A stretch of DNA of 64,000 nucleotides from Sphingomonas sp. OV641 (lineage in GTDB: Bacteria; Pseudomonadota; Alphaproteobacteria; Sphingomonadales; Sphingomonadaceae), in the NCBI RefSeq assembly GCF_900109205.1, contig NZ_FNZB01000001.1, forward strand, positions 1,116,001 through 1,180,000, read 5' to 3'. Shown one piece after another: positions 1 to 11,930 of this stretch; the stretch's first letter is position 1, and every line of letters starts with the position of its first letter. Both the position numbers and the translations under genes were made by a program. The notes beneath the pieces are model-generated. The model was not told the origin of the DNA and did no database searches. It worked only from the letters and a program-made list of their open reading frames with translations.

Positions 1-266
1 AAACACTCCAAAATCTGGCCACCGTGCTTCGCCTTCGCGGCCAGATGAAGCTGAAGATCAAGGCCATGTCGTCCGAATCCAAGGCATCGGCGATGATCAT
101 CGGCGCCCTGCCGTTCATCGTCTTCGGCCTGATCTGGTTCATCAACGGCTCTTACATGCAGAAGTTCTTCTCCGACGAACGACTGATGGTAGCGGGAGTC
201 GGCGGGCTAATCTGGATGGGCATTGGCGCCTTCATCATGTCCAAAATGGTCAACTTCGAGATCTGA
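1..266 (+). CDS. tadB: TadB-like type II secretion F family protein, C-terminal fragment
   Basis: The reading frame is open from base 3, so the gene starts upstream of the window; only about 87 C-terminal residues are present. They hold two hydrophobic membrane segments joined by a loop with SYMQKFFSDE, and end in MSKMVNFEI, typical of the TadB end of T2SSF-domain proteins. TadB and TadC form the inner-membrane platform of the Flp/Tad pilus assembly machine. Its TGA overlaps the ATG of the next T2SSF gene by one base (TGATG), the usual tadB-tadC arrangement. The identification rests on this neighbour as much as on the short sequence. Confidence 0.85.
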   Translation, partial: TLQNLATVLRLRGQMKLKIKAMSSESKASAMIIGALPFIVFGLIWFINGSYMQKFFSDERLMVAGVGGLIWMGIGAFIMSKMVNFEI

Positions 267-1270
267 TGATGGAACCGACACAGGGACCGACGCTGCTTGG
301 CGTGGACGTACTTTGGGTAGCGACGATCCTCGCTGCGGTGGCAGCATGCGCGGTGTTCGTCGCGATCTACGCTGCGATCAGCGTGCGCGATCCGATGACC
401 AAGCGGGTCAAGGCGCTGAACGACCGTCGGGAGCAGCTAAAGGCAGGCATCACCGCTTCGACCAGCAAGCGTCGAGCGAAGCTGGTGCAGAAGAGCGAGA
501 ACGCCGATCGCATCCGTCAGCTGCTGGAATCGCTGAAGGTGCTCCAGGACAGCCAGGTAAAGGAAGCGCAGACCAAGCTGCTGCAGGCAGGTATCCGTAA
601 AAAGGAATGGGCAGTCGGCGTGATCTTCGGCCGAATGATGCTGCCAATCGTGTTCGGCGGCTTCATGCTGTTCCTGGTCTACGGCACCGACAATTTCGCG
701 CACTGGTCGCCGCTCAAGCGCTACCTGGTGGTCGCCGGCACGTTCCTCCTGAGCTACAAAGCGCCGGACATCTATCTCAAGAACAAGATCACCAAGCGTT
801 CCGATGCCATTCGCAAGGGCTTGCCGGACGCGTTGGACCTGCTGGTGATCTGCGCCGAAGCCGGCCTAACGGTGGACGCCGCCTTTCACCGCGTAGCCAA
901 GGAACTGGGCAAGGCTTATCCCGAACTCGGCGACGAATTCGCGCTTACCGCGATTGAGCTGGGTTTCCTTACCGACCGTCGCCTTGCCTTCGAAAACCTG
1001 GCGAACCGCGTCGCCCTGGAAGAGGTGAAAGGCATCGTCACGACGATGGTCCAGACGGAGAAATACGGAACGCCGCTCGCCAGCGCGCTGCGCGTTCTCT
1101 CCGGCGAGTTCCGCAACGAGCGCATGATGCGCGCGGAAGAAAAGGCGGCGCGGCTGCCGGCGATCATGACGGTGCCGCTGATCCTCTTCATTCTTCCCGT
1201 GCTGTTCGTCGTCATCCTCGGTCCGGCCGCCTGCTCGATCAGCGATGCGTTCATCGGGGGCAACTTCTGA
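266..1270 (+). CDS. tadC: TadC-like type II secretion F family protein
   Basis: 334 residues, normal for TadC. An N-terminal membrane segment (about residues 11-35) is followed by a charged cytoplasmic stretch, two membrane segments near residues 115-160, the T2SSF domain (about 170-300) with LPDALDLLVICAEAGLTVDAA, and a last hydrophobic segment near the C-terminus. It would pair with TadB in the inner-membrane core of the Tad pilus and couple the TadA ATPase to pilin assembly. The start overlaps the tadB stop; a second ATG follows immediately at 269, so the exact start is open by one codon. The usual next gene, tadD, is not in the window. Confidence 0.9.
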   Translation: MMEPTQGPTLLGVDVLWVATILAAVAACAVFVAIYAAISVRDPMTKRVKALNDRREQLKAGITASTSKRRAKLVQKSENADRIRQLLESLKVLQDSQVKEAQTKLLQAGIRKKEWAVGVIFGRMMLPIVFGGFMLFLVYGTDNFAHWSPLKRYLVVAGTFLLSYKAPDIYLKNKITKRSDAIRKGLPDALDLLVICAEAGLTVDAAFHRVAKELGKAYPELGDEFALTAIELGFLTDRRLAFENLANRVALEEVKGIVTTMVQTEKYGTPLASALRVLSGEFRNERMMRAEEKAARLPAIMTVPLILFILPVLFVVILGPAACSISDAFIGGNF

Positions 1271-1337
1271 CGCCCCGCACGAGCTGCGGAACGCGGACCG
1301 TGAAGCATCGTTTGACCTGCGTAACAGGAGGAACGCG

Positions 1338-1739
1338 ATGCTTTTCACGACGCCCACGCAATGGCTGGCGCTCGCGGTTGCCCTGATCGCAGGATGGCTG
1401 CTCGGACTGGCGAGCCATCCGGGGGGTCGCAAATGGAAGCAGCGCTACGTTGACGAGCGCGATGTGCATGGACGGACCCGCAAGGACCTGGACGCCCGGA
1501 TCGCCGATCAGGACGCGCGCATTGCCGAGCTCACGCGCGAGAATGAGCGGCTCGCCCGCGCGACGCCGGTTGCCACCCCGGAAATGGCGAGTGACCGCGC
1601 GGTGACGACACGAGATCATCTGGGACGAGATCATCTCGCCACCACCCATGCGCCCCTCGCGCAGAGTGCGGCGCGACCGGCCGGTTCAATGCGCGCACGG
1701 TGGTTCGACTGGAAGAACCGAGTCGGCACGAACGGCTGA
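1338..1739 (+). CDS. Hypothetical membrane-anchored coiled-coil protein
   Basis: 133 residues. I chose the ATG at 1338 because an AGGAGG ribosome-binding site sits at 1326-1331; a longer frame from 1245 would run into tadC. One N-terminal membrane segment (about residues 7-27, ending GWLLGLASHPGG) precedes a charged, probably coiled-coil stretch (about 35-75: ARIADQDARIAELTRENERL) and a low-complexity tail. Its topology suggests a single-pass inner-membrane protein with a cytoplasmic coil. It follows tadC by 67 bases and may be cotranscribed. No family recognised. It ends 22 bases from the convergent gene at 1762. Confidence 0.7.
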   Translation: MLFTTPTQWLALAVALIAGWLLGLASHPGGRKWKQRYVDERDVHGRTRKDLDARIADQDARIAELTRENERLARATPVATPEMASDRAVTTRDHLGRDHLATTHAPLAQSAARPAGSMRARWFDWKNRVGTNG

Positions 1740-1761
1740 CCTCCTGCGGCGCAGCGGGCGT

Positions 1762-2427
1762 TCACCGGTCCGCCGGTTCTCCAGACCATATCAGCCGCAT
1801 CCACGCGGTTTCCCGCCCTGCCCTGCCCTCGCCCATGATCGTCAGATGTTGAGCATTGGAGTGGAGGTCCGGAAGCGATGCTATTGCGCCCAGCCGTAGC
1901 GGCAGTGTGGCAAGCACCTCCAGCCCACCGCCAAAGGTGACGATCTGCGAGCGTTCGGTGTCGCCGGTCGCGTTCCACAACCCGATCCACTGGTCATCCC
2001 GGATCTGCGTTCCGGCAACGAACTGAAAGCCAGGGATCGTCGGCGTCGCTTCGGGCTTCGCAGGGACATAGCCGGCGCGATACCCGCTTGGCGCGATGCG
2101 ACCGCCCAGGATGCGACGGACCTTGCCGCCAGCATAATCACTGTCCCACCCAAACCAGCAGTTCGAGCTTCGCGAGTGGACGAAACCAGGAGACAGATCG
2201 AAGTCAGTAAACCGGGGATCGTCAGACTGCAGCATCAAGCCCCAGTCGTACCGCAGCTTGCCGACGCGCGGATCGCCGGGCGGTGACCAGCCGCGGGTGA
2301 CTTCATGCCGCCCGCCAAGCTCCGACAAGGCCATCGGACGGGAGGTGATCGCCACCGGTTCTCCGATGACGCCGGCGCAGACGGGTGCCACCGCCTGCGC
2401 CAACACGAACGCGATCGCCGCCGCCAC
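1762..2427 (-). CDS. Hypothetical secreted protein, possibly a reduced phytase-like esterase domain
   Basis: 221 residues from a GTG start (2427), opening with a signal peptide (AIAFVLAQAVAPVCAG). Residues about 40-75 (GKLRYDWGLMLQSDDPRF) resemble the first strand of the 'esterase-like activity of phytase' family, which forms a secreted beta-propeller. That family is usually over 300 residues, and the acidic central blades are not evident, so this may be a shortened or divergent member. It is followed convergently by the Tad-associated gene and lies downstream of ppdK on the same strand (44-base gap). The family link is weak and by eye only; the gene itself looks real from signal peptide and codon bias. 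Confidence 0.6.
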   Translation of the reverse strand: MAAAIAFVLAQAVAPVCAGVIGEPVAITSRPMALSELGGRHEVTRGWSPPGDPRVGKLRYDWGLMLQSDDPRFTDFDLSPGFVHSRSSNCWFGWDSDYAGGKVRRILGGRIAPSGYRAGYVPAKPEATPTIPGFQFVAGTQIRDDQWIGLWNATGDTERSQIVTFGGGLEVLATLPLRLGAIASLPDLHSNAQHLTIMGEGRAGRETAWMRLIWSGEPADR

Positions 2428-2471
2428 CTTTTGTCGGACTGATCAGATCATCGAAACCCGATGACGGCTGG

Positions 2472-5165
<2,694 letters not shown>

Positions 5166-5267
5166 GGGTTATCGCCTCCTGAATCTTGTTATTGCGCCGC
5201 AACACACGTCCGGACGCCGGATTGCAAGCGCAAAGCGGCACCTAAGTAGATGTAACCGTTTACCCGA

Positions 5268-7502
5268 TTATCCCTCAATGCGAGAGAAATCCGCAACACC
5301 GTGAACAGCCGCCCGGACGCGCGCCAGCAAGGCCAGCCGGCCAGCACGCTTGTTCGGATCTGGGTCATTCACCGTGACCTGGTCGAAGAACGAGTCGATC
5401 GGCGCGCGCAGCGTCGCGAGTGCAGCCATGGCACCTTCGAAATCCTCGTTCGCGATCGCGTTCGCCGAGGCAGGTTCGGCCGCATCGAGCGCGGCGACCA
5501 GCGCCGCTTCGGCCGCTTCTCGGCTATAATCGGCCACGGACTGATCGGAGCTGGCCAGATAGCCTTCCTTCTTCAGGATATTGGCCGCGCGCTTGTATCC
5601 GGCGAGCAGATTTGCGCCGTCCTCGGTCCCGACGAACGACTGCAACGCCTTCACCCGCGCGAGCAGCCGAACGAGATCGTCCTCCCCGCCCAGCGCGAAC
5701 ACCGCGTCGATCAGGTCGTGGCGAACGCCGGCTTCGCGCTGCTGAACCTTGAGGCGATCGGCGAAGAAAACAAGCAATGCTCCTACCGCATTTTCAGAGG
5801 TTTGGATGAAAGCAGAAATGAGTGGATTGCTTTGGTGAGCGCGAAGCCGCTCATCATGAATAATGCTTTGGAACAGCTCACGTGTTCCTGCCTCTGCCCC
5901 CGGAGCGTTGTTAAAAGCCGCTAGCAGATCACCACCAAATGCTTGCGCCAATCTGAAGCCGAACGCCTGCGCGACTTCGCCTACTGCTACGGTGAAAGCG
6001 GTTGTTAGTCGCATTCGAATTTGGGCCCGTTCAACCAGCAGGATCACACCCAAAGCGGCTCTGCGCAAGGCAAATGGGTCTTTCGATCCGGTGGGCAGCT
6101 CACCTAACGCGAAAAAGCTTGCTAACGTATCCAGCTTATCCGCCAGCGACACCGCGACCGTTACCGGCGCGGTGGGCACGTCGTCGCCCTGCCCGACCGG
6201 CTTGTAATGGTCGCGGATCGCTTCGGCGACTTCGGCGGGTTCGCCCTGCGCGGCGGCGTAATAGCCGCCCATCAGGCCCTGGAGCTCGGGGAACTCGCCG
6301 ACCATGCCGGTAACGAGATCGGCCTTGGCGAGCCGCGCGGCGCGCTCGGCGAGGTCCGGGTTTGCGTCCTTGACGATTCCCTCGTCGGCCAGCCAACGGG
6401 CGAGCTTCGCAACACGCTCCACCTTGTCGGCGACGGTGCCGAGCTTTTCGTGGAAGACGATCTTTTCGAGCTTCTTCGCCTGGCCGGCGAGCGGCACCTT
6501 GAGATCCGTCTCGTAGAAGAAGCGCGCGTCGGACAGGCGAGCGGCGAGCACCTTCCGGTTGCCCTCAATGATCTTATCGCCGCCGTCCGCCGCATCGATG
6601 TTCGCGGTGCAGACGAAGGCGTTGGCGAGCTTCCCGTCACCAGAGCGGCAAACGAAATACTTCTGGTTCACGCGCGCGGTGAGCTGGATCACCTCGGGCG
6701 GCACATCCAGGAACGCGGCATCGAAGCGGCCGAGCAGCGGCACCGGCCATTCGGTAAGGCCGGCATTCTCGCTTACCAGTCCTTCATCCTCAACCAGCGT
6801 CAGCCCGGCCTTGTTCGCCGCCATCTTGGCGCCGAGCGCGATCGTCGCGCGGCGCTCGTTCTGGTCGACGATCACGTGGCAGGCGCGCAGCTTTTCAACA
6901 TAATCGCCGGCGCTGCCGATGGTGATCACGCCAGGATGGTGGAAGCGATGGCCGACCGTCGCCGCCCCGCTCTCCACTCCCGCCACGGCGCAGGGCACGA
7001 CCGTATCGCCGAACAGCGCGACGATGCCCTGAAGCGGGCGAACCCACCGCGGGCTCTCGGTCGAGATCGACGCCGCGCCCCAGCGCATCGACTTGGGCCA
7101 GGGAAAGGCGCGGATGATCGCCGGGATCGCTTCCGCCAACACTTCCACCGTTGGGCGGCCGGGCTTGTCGATCACCGCGAGCAAGGTCGCCCGGCCCTTT
7201 ACGTCGCGGGTCTGAAGCGCGTCGCGCGTCAGGCCAGCCTTGCGCAGAAACCCCTCGACCGCAGCGTCGGGCGCATCGGCGGGCGGGCCCTTCAGTTCCT
7301 CGCTCACCGCCGCCGTCTCGCCCGGCAGGCCGCGCGCGATCAGCGCCAACCGACGCGGTGTCGCATAGGTGACGAGCTCCGACGCCTTCAGCCCGGCCTT
7401 GTCGAGTTCGGCAGCGAACAAGCGCGCCAGATCCTCGCGCGCCTTGTCCTGCATCCGCGCGGGGATTTCCTCCGAGCGCAGTTCAAGGAGGAAGTCGGTC
7501 AC
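5268..7502 (-). CDS. glyS: Glycine-tRNA ligase beta subunit
   Basis: 744 residues. The beta chain of the alpha2beta2 bacterial glycyl-tRNA synthetase, needed with GlyQ to charge tRNA-Gly. It opens with the family signature [18 protein letters not shown] prefer the GTG start at 7502, which overlaps the glyQ stop as GTGA, over an in-frame ATG at 7511. The C-terminal region contains [24 protein letters not shown], typical of alphaproteobacterial GlyS, then the anticodon-binding domain. It is longer than the roughly 690 residues of E. coli GlyS. Residues about 461-581 (bases 5761-6120) have clearly lower GC than the flanks and include an apparent insertion before the FFADRLK motif, without breaking the frame. 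Confidence 0.96.
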   Translation of the reverse strand: MTDFLLELRSEEIPARMQDKAREDLARLFAAELDKAGLKASELVTYATPRRLALIARGLPGETAAVSEELKGPPADAPDAAVEGFLRKAGLTRDALQTRDVKGRATLLAVIDKPGRPTVEVLAEAIPAIIRAFPWPKSMRWGAASISTESPRWVRPLQGIVALFGDTVVPCAVAGVESGAATVGHRFHHPGVITIGSAGDYVEKLRACHVIVDQNERRATIALGAKMAANKAGLTLVEDEGLVSENAGLTEWPVPLLGRFDAAFLDVPPEVIQLTARVNQKYFVCRSGDGKLANAFVCTANIDAADGGDKIIEGNRKVLAARLSDARFFYETDLKVPLAGQAKKLEKIVFHEKLGTVADKVERVAKLARWLADEGIVKDANPDLAERAARLAKADLVTGMVGEFPELQGLMGGYYAAAQGEPAEVAEAIRDHYKPVGQGDDVPTAPVTVAVSLADKLDTLASFFALGELPTGSKDPFALRRAALGVILLVERAQIRMRLTTAFTVAVGEVAQAFGFRLAQAFGGDLLAAFNNAPGAEAGTRELFQSIIHDERLRAHQSNPLISAFIQTSENAVGALLVFFADRLKVQQREAGVRHDLIDAVFALGGEDDLVRLLARVKALQSFVGTEDGANLLAGYKRAANILKKEGYLASSDQSVADYSREAAEAALVAALDAAEPASANAIANEDFEGAMAALATLRAPIDSFFDQVTVNDPDPNKRAGRLALLARVRAAVHGVADFSRIEG

Positions 7503-8380
7503 GCCATCCACCCGTTCTTTTCCATATACGCCGTGCAGGCACCCTTCGCGAGATCGCGGACGCGGCCGATATAGGCCTGACGCTCGGCGACGGAGATCAC
7601 GCCGCGCGCGTTCAGCAGGTTAAAGATGTGGCTTGCCTCGATCGCCTGCTCATAGGCCGGGATCGGCAGCTTCGCGGCGAGGCAATTCTCGCACTCGGCC
7701 GCGGCCTTGCGGAACAGGTCGAACAACGTGTCGGTGTCGGCGACCTCGAAGTTCCAGGTCGACATCTGCCGCTCATTTTCGAGGAACACGTCGCCGTACG
7801 AAACGCCGGCGTCGTTGAAGCGCAGGTCGTACACATTGTCGACATTCTGGATGTACATCGCGAGCCGTTCGAGCCCGTAGGTCAGCTCGCCCGCGACGGG
7901 CTTGCAGTCAAAGCCGCCCATCTGCTGGAAATAGGTGAACTGAGTCACCTCCATCCCGTCGCACCACACTTCCCAGCCGAGGCCCCAGGCGCCGAGCGTC
8001 GGGCTTTCCCAGTCATCCTCGACGAAGCGGATGTCGTGGCGGGTGAAATCGATGCCGATCGCCGCGAGTGAGCCGAGATACAGCTCCTGCAGATCCGGCG
8101 GACTCGGCTTCAGGATCACCTGATATTGATAATAATGCTGCAGCCGGTTCGGGTTCTCGCCGTAGCGGCCGTCGGTCGGCCGGCGGCTTGGCTGGACAAA
8201 GGCGGCGTTCCACGGATCCGGGCCGAGCGCGCGGAGCGTGGTGGCAGGGTGAAAGGTGCCGGCGCCCATGCGCATGTCATAGGGCTGGAGAATGGCGCAG
8301 CCCCGCGCGCTCCAGTAGGAATGGAGGCGCAGGATCATGTCCTGGAAGCTCAATGGCGCGTCTGTTGAGGTGGCGTTCAT
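7499..8380 (-). CDS. glyQ: Glycine-tRNA ligase alpha subunit
   Basis: 293 residues, the usual length. This subunit holds the class II catalytic core. Near the N-terminus [20 protein letters not shown] and [17 protein letters not shown] are diagnostic, followed by [22 protein letters not shown] and [21 protein letters not shown] placed the start at the ATG at 8380 ([13 protein letters not shown]); the open frame extends further upstream but that part is unlike the family. It overlaps glyS by 4 bases (GTGA), so the two chains are translationally coupled. It is divergent from the TraB/GumN gene at 8466. Confidence 0.97.
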   Translation of the reverse strand: MNATSTDAPLSFQDMILRLHSYWSARGCAILQPYDMRMGAGTFHPATTLRALGPDPWNAAFVQPSRRPTDGRYGENPNRLQHYYQYQVILKPSPPDLQELYLGSLAAIGIDFTRHDIRFVEDDWESPTLGAWGLGWEVWCDGMEVTQFTYFQQMGGFDCKPVAGELTYGLERLAMYIQNVDNVYDLRFNDAGVSYGDVFLENERQMSTWNFEVADTDTLFDLFRKAAAECENCLAAKLPIPAYEQAIEASHIFNLLNARGVISVAERQAYIGRVRDLAKGACTAYMEKNGWMA

Positions 8381-8465
8381 CGCGGGGCGGGCAATGGCCG
8401 ATGCCTCGCCAACAGGCAAGGGCCACGCTAGGCTCGCTATGTCCCGTTCAGGAAGGCTCAACCCC

Positions 8466-9365
8466 GTGTTTCGTCCCTTTATCTCGCTGTTCGCTTCTGC
8501 CGGCCTCGCCTTCACCCTGCCAGCCTGCGCCCAGCCGGCGCCCGCCGTGCAGCAGCAGGATGCCGATCCCGCCTTGTGGGTCGTGCGGGACAAGGACACG
8601 ACGATCTATCTCTTTGGCACCATTCATGTGCTGAAGCCCGGGCTGTCGTGGTTCGACGAGGCGGTGAAGAAGGCGTTCGACCGATCGGGCACGCTGGTGC
8701 TGGAGATGGTGGAGCCCGACGTCGAGACTCAGCAGAAAGTCGTGGTTTCCAAGGCGTTCGACCCGGTCGGGCCGACGCTGGTCGAGAAGCTGCCGGCGGA
8801 CAAGCGAGCGGCGTTCGAGAAGGCGCTGGAGGACAACAAGCTGCCGCGCGCCACCTTTGAGCGAATGCAGCCGTGGTTTGCCGCGATCAGCCTGTCCGTG
8901 CTGCCGGTGCAGAAGCTGGGCTATGATGCAGGAAACGGGCCCGAAGGCGTGCTGACTCAGGCCGCCAAGGCGCAGAAGAAGCAGGTCATGGGGCTGGAAA
9001 CTTTCGAAGGGCAGATGTCGATCTTCGACTCGCTGTCGCAGAAGGCGCAGCTCGAACTGCTCAGCTCCACCGTCGACGAACTGCCCAAGGCTGGCGAGAC
9101 GATGGACCAGATGGTCGAGGACTGGGCCAAGGGCAATCCCGAGGGCCTTGCCGAGACCATGAACGAGAGCCTCAAGGACTCGCCGGAGGTCGGCAAGGCA
9201 CTGCTGGTGGATCGCAACGCGAAATGGGCCGAATGGATTGCCGAACGGATGCGCACGCCCGGCCGGGTCTTCATCGCGGTCGGCGCCGGACACCTTGCCG
9301 GGCCGCAGAGCGTGCAGGCGCACCTGGGCAAGTACCGGCTGAAGGCAGTGCGGGTGAAATACTGA
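8466..9365 (+). CDS. TraB/GumN family protein
   Basis: 299 residues from a GTG at 8466 preceded by AGGAAGG at 8450-8456; an ATG at 8439 is the alternative. The N-terminus is a signal sequence ending in LPACA, possibly a lipoprotein signal, so it is probably periplasmic. The family hallmark follows: [18 protein letters not shown] with the GTIH motif that places a putative metal-binding histidine, and near the C-terminus [15 protein letters not shown] with GAGHL. TraB/GumN proteins are related to the Tiki metalloprotease fold; the bacterial substrate is generally unknown. Divergent from glyQ. Confidence 0.88.
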   Translation: MFRPFISLFASAGLAFTLPACAQPAPAVQQQDADPALWVVRDKDTTIYLFGTIHVLKPGLSWFDEAVKKAFDRSGTLVLEMVEPDVETQQKVVVSKAFDPVGPTLVEKLPADKRAAFEKALEDNKLPRATFERMQPWFAAISLSVLPVQKLGYDAGNGPEGVLTQAAKAQKKQVMGLETFEGQMSIFDSLSQKAQLELLSSTVDELPKAGETMDQMVEDWAKGNPEGLAETMNESLKDSPEVGKALLVDRNAKWAEWIAERMRTPGRVFIAVGAGHLAGPQSVQAHLGKYRLKAVRVKY

Positions 9366-9492
9366 CAGCAACGCGCGGCCGGACACGAGGATTGCGTTTC
9401 GCGCCCCTGCCCGCTATGCGCGCCCGCTTCCGGCCATGGTCATCCCTGGAGGCGTGGCGCGGAAGGACACACATGAGTTTCGGAGAATATCA

Positions 9493-10107
9493 ATGAGCGA
9501 CCAGTTGACGCTCGCAGCCGAGACGCGTGACCGGGTTGGCAAGGGAGCCTCCCGTGCGCTGCGTCGTGACGGCCGCGTACCCGCCGTGATCTACGGCCAG
9601 AACAAGGAACCCACCTCGATCCATCTCGAGGAAAAGGCGCTTGTGAAGGCGCTGGGCACCGGCCACTTCATGAACACCGTCGTGATGATCAACGGCGAGC
9701 GCACCCTGCCCAAGGACGTGCACTTCCATGCCGTGACCGACCGTCCGGTGCACGTCGACTTCCTGCGCATTTCCGCGCACGCGACCGTCACCGTCGCAGT
9801 GCCGGTGGTGTTCGCTGACGAGGAAGAGGCGCCGGGGCTGAAGAAGGGCGGCGTGCTGAACGTGGTTCGTCACGAGCTGGAGCTGGTGTGCGACGCGGCG
9901 GAAATCCCGTCGGAAGTGACCATCTCGCTCAAGGGCCTGGACGTGGGCGATTCGCTCCACATCTCCGCCGTCACGCTGCCCAAGGGCACGCAGTCGGCCA
10001 TCGACGATCGCGACTTCACCATCGCGACCGTGGTTGCGCCGTCGGCGCTGAAGTCCGCCGAGGGCGAGGCTGCAGCCGAGACGACCGAAGAAGCTGCCGG
10101 CGAGTAA
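9493..10107 (+). CDS. rplY: 50S ribosomal protein L25/general stress protein Ctc
   Basis: 204 residues, the long two-domain form. The N-terminal L25 domain (about 1-90) begins [29 protein letters not shown] and binds 5S rRNA; the C-terminal TL5/CTC domain (about 95-185) includes [14 protein letters not shown] and [19 protein letters not shown], followed by an acidic alanine-rich tail. The ATG at 9493 follows GGAG at 9482-9485. It is followed by a terminator-like hairpin and then pth, a common rplY-pth order in alphaproteobacteria. An upstream in-frame start at 9436 gives an extension unlike the family. Confidence 0.96.
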   Translation: MSDQLTLAAETRDRVGKGASRALRRDGRVPAVIYGQNKEPTSIHLEEKALVKALGTGHFMNTVVMINGERTLPKDVHFHAVTDRPVHVDFLRISAHATVTVAVPVVFADEEEAPGLKKGGVLNVVRHELELVCDAAEIPSEVTISLKGLDVGDSLHISAVTLPKGTQSAIDDRDFTIATVVAPSALKSAEGEAAAETTEEAAGE

Positions 10108-10143
10108 TCTCGCCGACCGCCGCAGCGATGCGGCGCGGATGAT

Positions 10144-10178
10144 CGGGCGGGTGGCGGCAACGCCCCCGCCCGTTTTCG
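10144..10178 (+). terminator. Terminator-like hairpin after rplY
   Basis: A GC-rich inverted repeat (CGGGCGGG-T-GGCG against CGCCCCCGCCCG, with one bulged T) is followed by TTTTCGT. It sits between rplY and pth, so it may separate the two or allow read-through. Confidence 0.65.
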
Positions 10179-10209
10179 TATGGGCGCGTGGCAAGCGGAT
10201 GGATGGGTG

Positions 10210-10779
10210 ATGCAGCTTTGGGTCGGCCTGGGCAATCCGGGTGCGCAATATGCGATGCACCGGCACAATGTCGGCTTCATGGCCGTGGACGCCATTGCCG
10301 GGGTGCATGATTTCAGCCCGGTGGCGAAGAAGTTTCAGGGCTGGGTTCGCGAAGGGCGGCTCGGCAACCAGAAGGTGCTGCTGCTCAAGCCCGCCACCTT
10401 CATGAATGAAAGCGGCCGCAGCGTCGCGGAGGCGCTTCGCTTCTACAAATTGGGTGTCGAGGCGCTGACCGTCTTTCACGACGAGCTGGATCTCGCGCCG
10501 ATGAAGCTGAAGGTGCGGATGGGCGGCGGTCTTGCCGGCCACAACGGGCTTCGCTCAATCGACCAGCATCTCGGGCCCGAGTTCCGCCGGATCCGGATCG
10601 GCATCGGCCATCCGGGGCACAAGGATCGGGTGACCGGCCACGTGCTCGGCAATTATGCCAAGAGCGAGATCGACCCGCTCAGCGACCTGCTCGGCGCGGT
10701 GGCGGCGGAGGCACCGACGCTGGCCGCGGGCGATGACGTCCGCTTCATGAACGACGTGGCGCTTCGACTGCAATCGTAA
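10210..10779 (+). CDS. pth: Peptidyl-tRNA hydrolase
   Basis: 189 residues, normal for Pth, which releases tRNA from peptidyl-tRNAs dropped from the ribosome. The start at 10210 gives MQLWVGLGNPGAQY, matching the family N-terminus. The catalytic histidine is in HRHNVGF (His19), with the further signatures LLKPATFMNESG, VFHDELDLAP and GGGLAGHNGLRSI. The frame extends upstream to 10180 but the extra residues are not conserved. It lies about 100 bases after rplY, separated by a terminator-like hairpin, and 50 bases before proB. Confidence 0.97.
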   Translation: MQLWVGLGNPGAQYAMHRHNVGFMAVDAIAGVHDFSPVAKKFQGWVREGRLGNQKVLLLKPATFMNESGRSVAEALRFYKLGVEALTVFHDELDLAPMKLKVRMGGGLAGHNGLRSIDQHLGPEFRRIRIGIGHPGHKDRVTGHVLGNYAKSEIDPLSDLLGAVAAEAPTLAAGDDVRFMNDVALRLQS

Positions 10780-10829
10780 GGGGCGGCGCCCTTCCCCATC
10801 CGCTTGCGGCGCAGTATCGCCGATCCGCC

Positions 10830-11930
10830 ATGCTCTTTCCTCCCGCCTCCTGTGCCCGCCTCGTGGTCAAGATCGGTTCGGCGCTGCTCGTGGACCCGTC
10901 GGGCGCGGTGCGACGGGAATGGCTGGCGGGGATCGCGGCCGATGTCGCCGCGCGCACCGGCGCCGGCCAGCAGGTCGCCATCGTCTCCTCGGGCGCGATC
11001 GCGCTGGGCGCGCGCCGGCTCGGCCTGCCACGCGGCGGACGCGCCAGCCTGGAGGATGCGCAGGCGGCGGCCGCGACGGGGCAGATCGCCCTCAGCCAGA
11101 CTTGGGCGGAGGTGCTTGGCGCCAATGGCCTGACCGCCGCGCAGATGCTGGTGACGCTGGACGATCTGGAGGACCGGCGCCGCTATCTCAATGCCGCCGC
11201 GACGCTGGGCCGGCTGCTTCAGCTTGGCACCGTTCCCGTGATCAACGAAAATGACAGCGTCGCCACGGCGGAAATCCGCTTCGGCGACAATGATCGGCTT
11301 GCCGCGCGCGTGGCACAGGCCGCGACGGCGGAGGGCGTCGTGCTGCTTTCCGACATCGATGGCCTCTACGATCGCAATCCGGCGCAGCCCGGCGCCGTCC
11401 ACATCCCCGAAGTGGCCCATATCGATGATCGGATCGCCGGCATGGCGGACGATGGCTCGGCTTCCGGCATGGGATCGGGCGGCATGGTCTCAAAGATCGC
11501 GGCCGCCCGGATCGCCACGTCGGCAGGGGTGGCGCTCGCCATCGCTTCCGGCCGGGTCGATCGCCCGCTTTCCATCGATGCCCGCCACACCATCTTCCTT
11601 CCCGAGAAACGCGCAACGGCGCGCAAGGCGTGGCTGGCCGGTCGCCTGACGGTGAAAGGGGCGGTCACGGTAGACGCGGGTGCTGCCGAGGCGCTGATGC
11701 GGGGGCGCAGCCTGCTGGCGGCCGGTGCCGTCGCGGTCTCCGGCGCATTCACGCGCGGCGACGTGGTCGCGATTGAGGGACCGGCGGGGCCGATCGCGCG
11801 CGGGCTGGCGGAATATGACGCGGGCGAGATGCAGCGCCTGCTCGGCCGGCGCAGTGAGGAGCAAGAGGCGCTGCTTGGTTATGCCCCGCGCGCCGCGCTG
11901 ATCCACCGCAACCATATGGCGATGCTGTGA
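10830..11930 (+). CDS. proB: Glutamate 5-kinase
   Basis: 366 residues, the long form with a C-terminal PUA domain (about residues 270-355: KGAVTVDAGAAEALMRG). The amino-acid kinase domain begins RLVVKIGSALLVD and carries VAIVSSGAIALGARRLG, PVINENDSVAT and FGDNDRLAARVA. It phosphorylates glutamate, the first step of proline synthesis. proA is not in the window. Its TGA overlaps the GTG start of the CerR-like gene (GTGA), so proB may be cotranscribed with the sphingolipid genes downstream. Confidence 0.96.
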   Translation: MLFPPASCARLVVKIGSALLVDPSGAVRREWLAGIAADVAARTGAGQQVAIVSSGAIALGARRLGLPRGGRASLEDAQAAAATGQIALSQTWAEVLGANGLTAAQMLVTLDDLEDRRRYLNAAATLGRLLQLGTVPVINENDSVATAEIRFGDNDRLAARVAQAATAEGVVLLSDIDGLYDRNPAQPGAVHIPEVAHIDDRIAGMADDGSASGMGSGGMVSKIAAARIATSAGVALAIASGRVDRPLSIDARHTIFLPEKRATARKAWLAGRLTVKGAVTVDAGAAEALMRGRSLLAAGAVAVSGAFTRGDVVAIEGPAGPIARGLAEYDAGEMQRLLGRRSEEQEALLGYAPRAALIHRNHMAML

